This document shows, piece after piece, positions 13,467 through 13,644 of a stretch of DNA of 13,644 bases (position 1 is its first letter; each line of letters starts with the position of its first letter). The stretch is taken from contig JADLDX010000963.1 of assembly GCA_020846515.1 (NCBI GenBank), positions 1 to 13,644 of the forward strand, read 5' to 3'. The translations under genes were made by a program, and so were the position numbers. The notes beneath the pieces were generated by a model that made no database searches, was not told the origin of the DNA, and saw only the letters and a list, made by a program, of their open reading frames with translations. The DNA comes from Pirellulaceae bacterium. Its GTDB lineage: Bacteria > Planctomycetota > Planctomycetia > Pirellulales > Pirellulaceae.

Positions 13467-13644
13467 TCAGCCCCCGCTTCCGCCAACAACTGGCGTGAAG
13501 GTTCCCGAGTTTTCTGTGGCGATGACCTGAAGCGTCATACGCCCTTCCATGCTCATCAGGTGTACGGTATGCACTGGCACCTGGCGACGTTCGGTAGAGA
13601 AACCATTGACGTTGCGAAGGACCATCAGCGTATCATCGCGCAGC
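13467..13644 (-). CDS. C-terminal fragment of an unidentified protein, cut by the window edge
   Basis: The minus strand is open from the right edge (first full codon ends at 13643) to TGA at 13467-13469, giving 58 residues. They include RDDTLMVLRN, the segment TERRQVPVHTVHLMSMEGR, TLQVIATEN and a Gly-rich end PVVGGSGG. Alternating hydrophobic and charged residues suggest beta structure. Continuous openness to the edge, codon use like the neighbouring genes and a sensible protein composition support it as real. I do not recognise the family; the start lies outside the window. Confidence 0.6.
   Translation of the reverse strand, partial: LRDDTLMVLRNVNGFSTERRQVPVHTVHLMSMEGRMTLQVIATENSGTFTPVVGGSGG

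Overview
The window looks like chromosomal DNA of a planctomycete, most likely of the Pirellulaceae type. The reasons are the roughly mid-50s % G+C (estimated by eye), a bacterial tetrahydromethanopterin (H4MPT) C1 gene (mch) beside a RimK/MptN-like ATP-grasp gene, an OleC-type beta-lactone synthetase, and many short palindromic intergenic repeats. The taxonomic call is inference; there is no rRNA or other marker in the window.

Layout. Positions 1-463 are non-coding and repeat-bearing. A tightly packed plus-strand operon runs from 464 to 5697: an OmpR-type response regulator, a HAMP sensor histidine kinase, a P-loop GTPase with a hydrophobic DUF697-like C-terminal half, and a second GTPase with an N-terminal two-helix membrane anchor. 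The four genes overlap by 20, 4 and 4 nt, so they are probably co-transcribed and translationally coupled. This pairing of a two-component system with two different GTPases is the best candidate here for an under-described system. The operon runs tail-to-tail into minus-strand rarA (5689-7005) with a 9-nt overlap.

After a repeat-rich gap, a second group is read on the minus strand: mch (10902-11903), a 222-nt gap full of hairpin repeats, then an ATP-grasp ligase, an OleC-like adenylating enzyme and a short-chain dehydrogenase (10679 down to 7233). The last three are packed with a 17-nt overlap and a 2-nt gap. mch plus the ATP-grasp gene point to H4MPT-linked C1 metabolism or cofactor side-chain synthesis. 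The OleC-like/SDR pair points to beta-lactone or long-chain olefin-type lipid chemistry, but no OleA, OleB or canonical OleD is present in the window.

Divergent from mch is a DtxR/MntR-family metalloregulator (12177-12851). From 12852 to 13466 I see no convincing gene, but there are two terminator-like hairpins, a five-unit 11-nt periodic repeat and two copies of a palindromic repeat that also occurs upstream of the SDR/rarA gap. The right edge holds the C-terminal 58 codons of an unidentified minus-strand gene.
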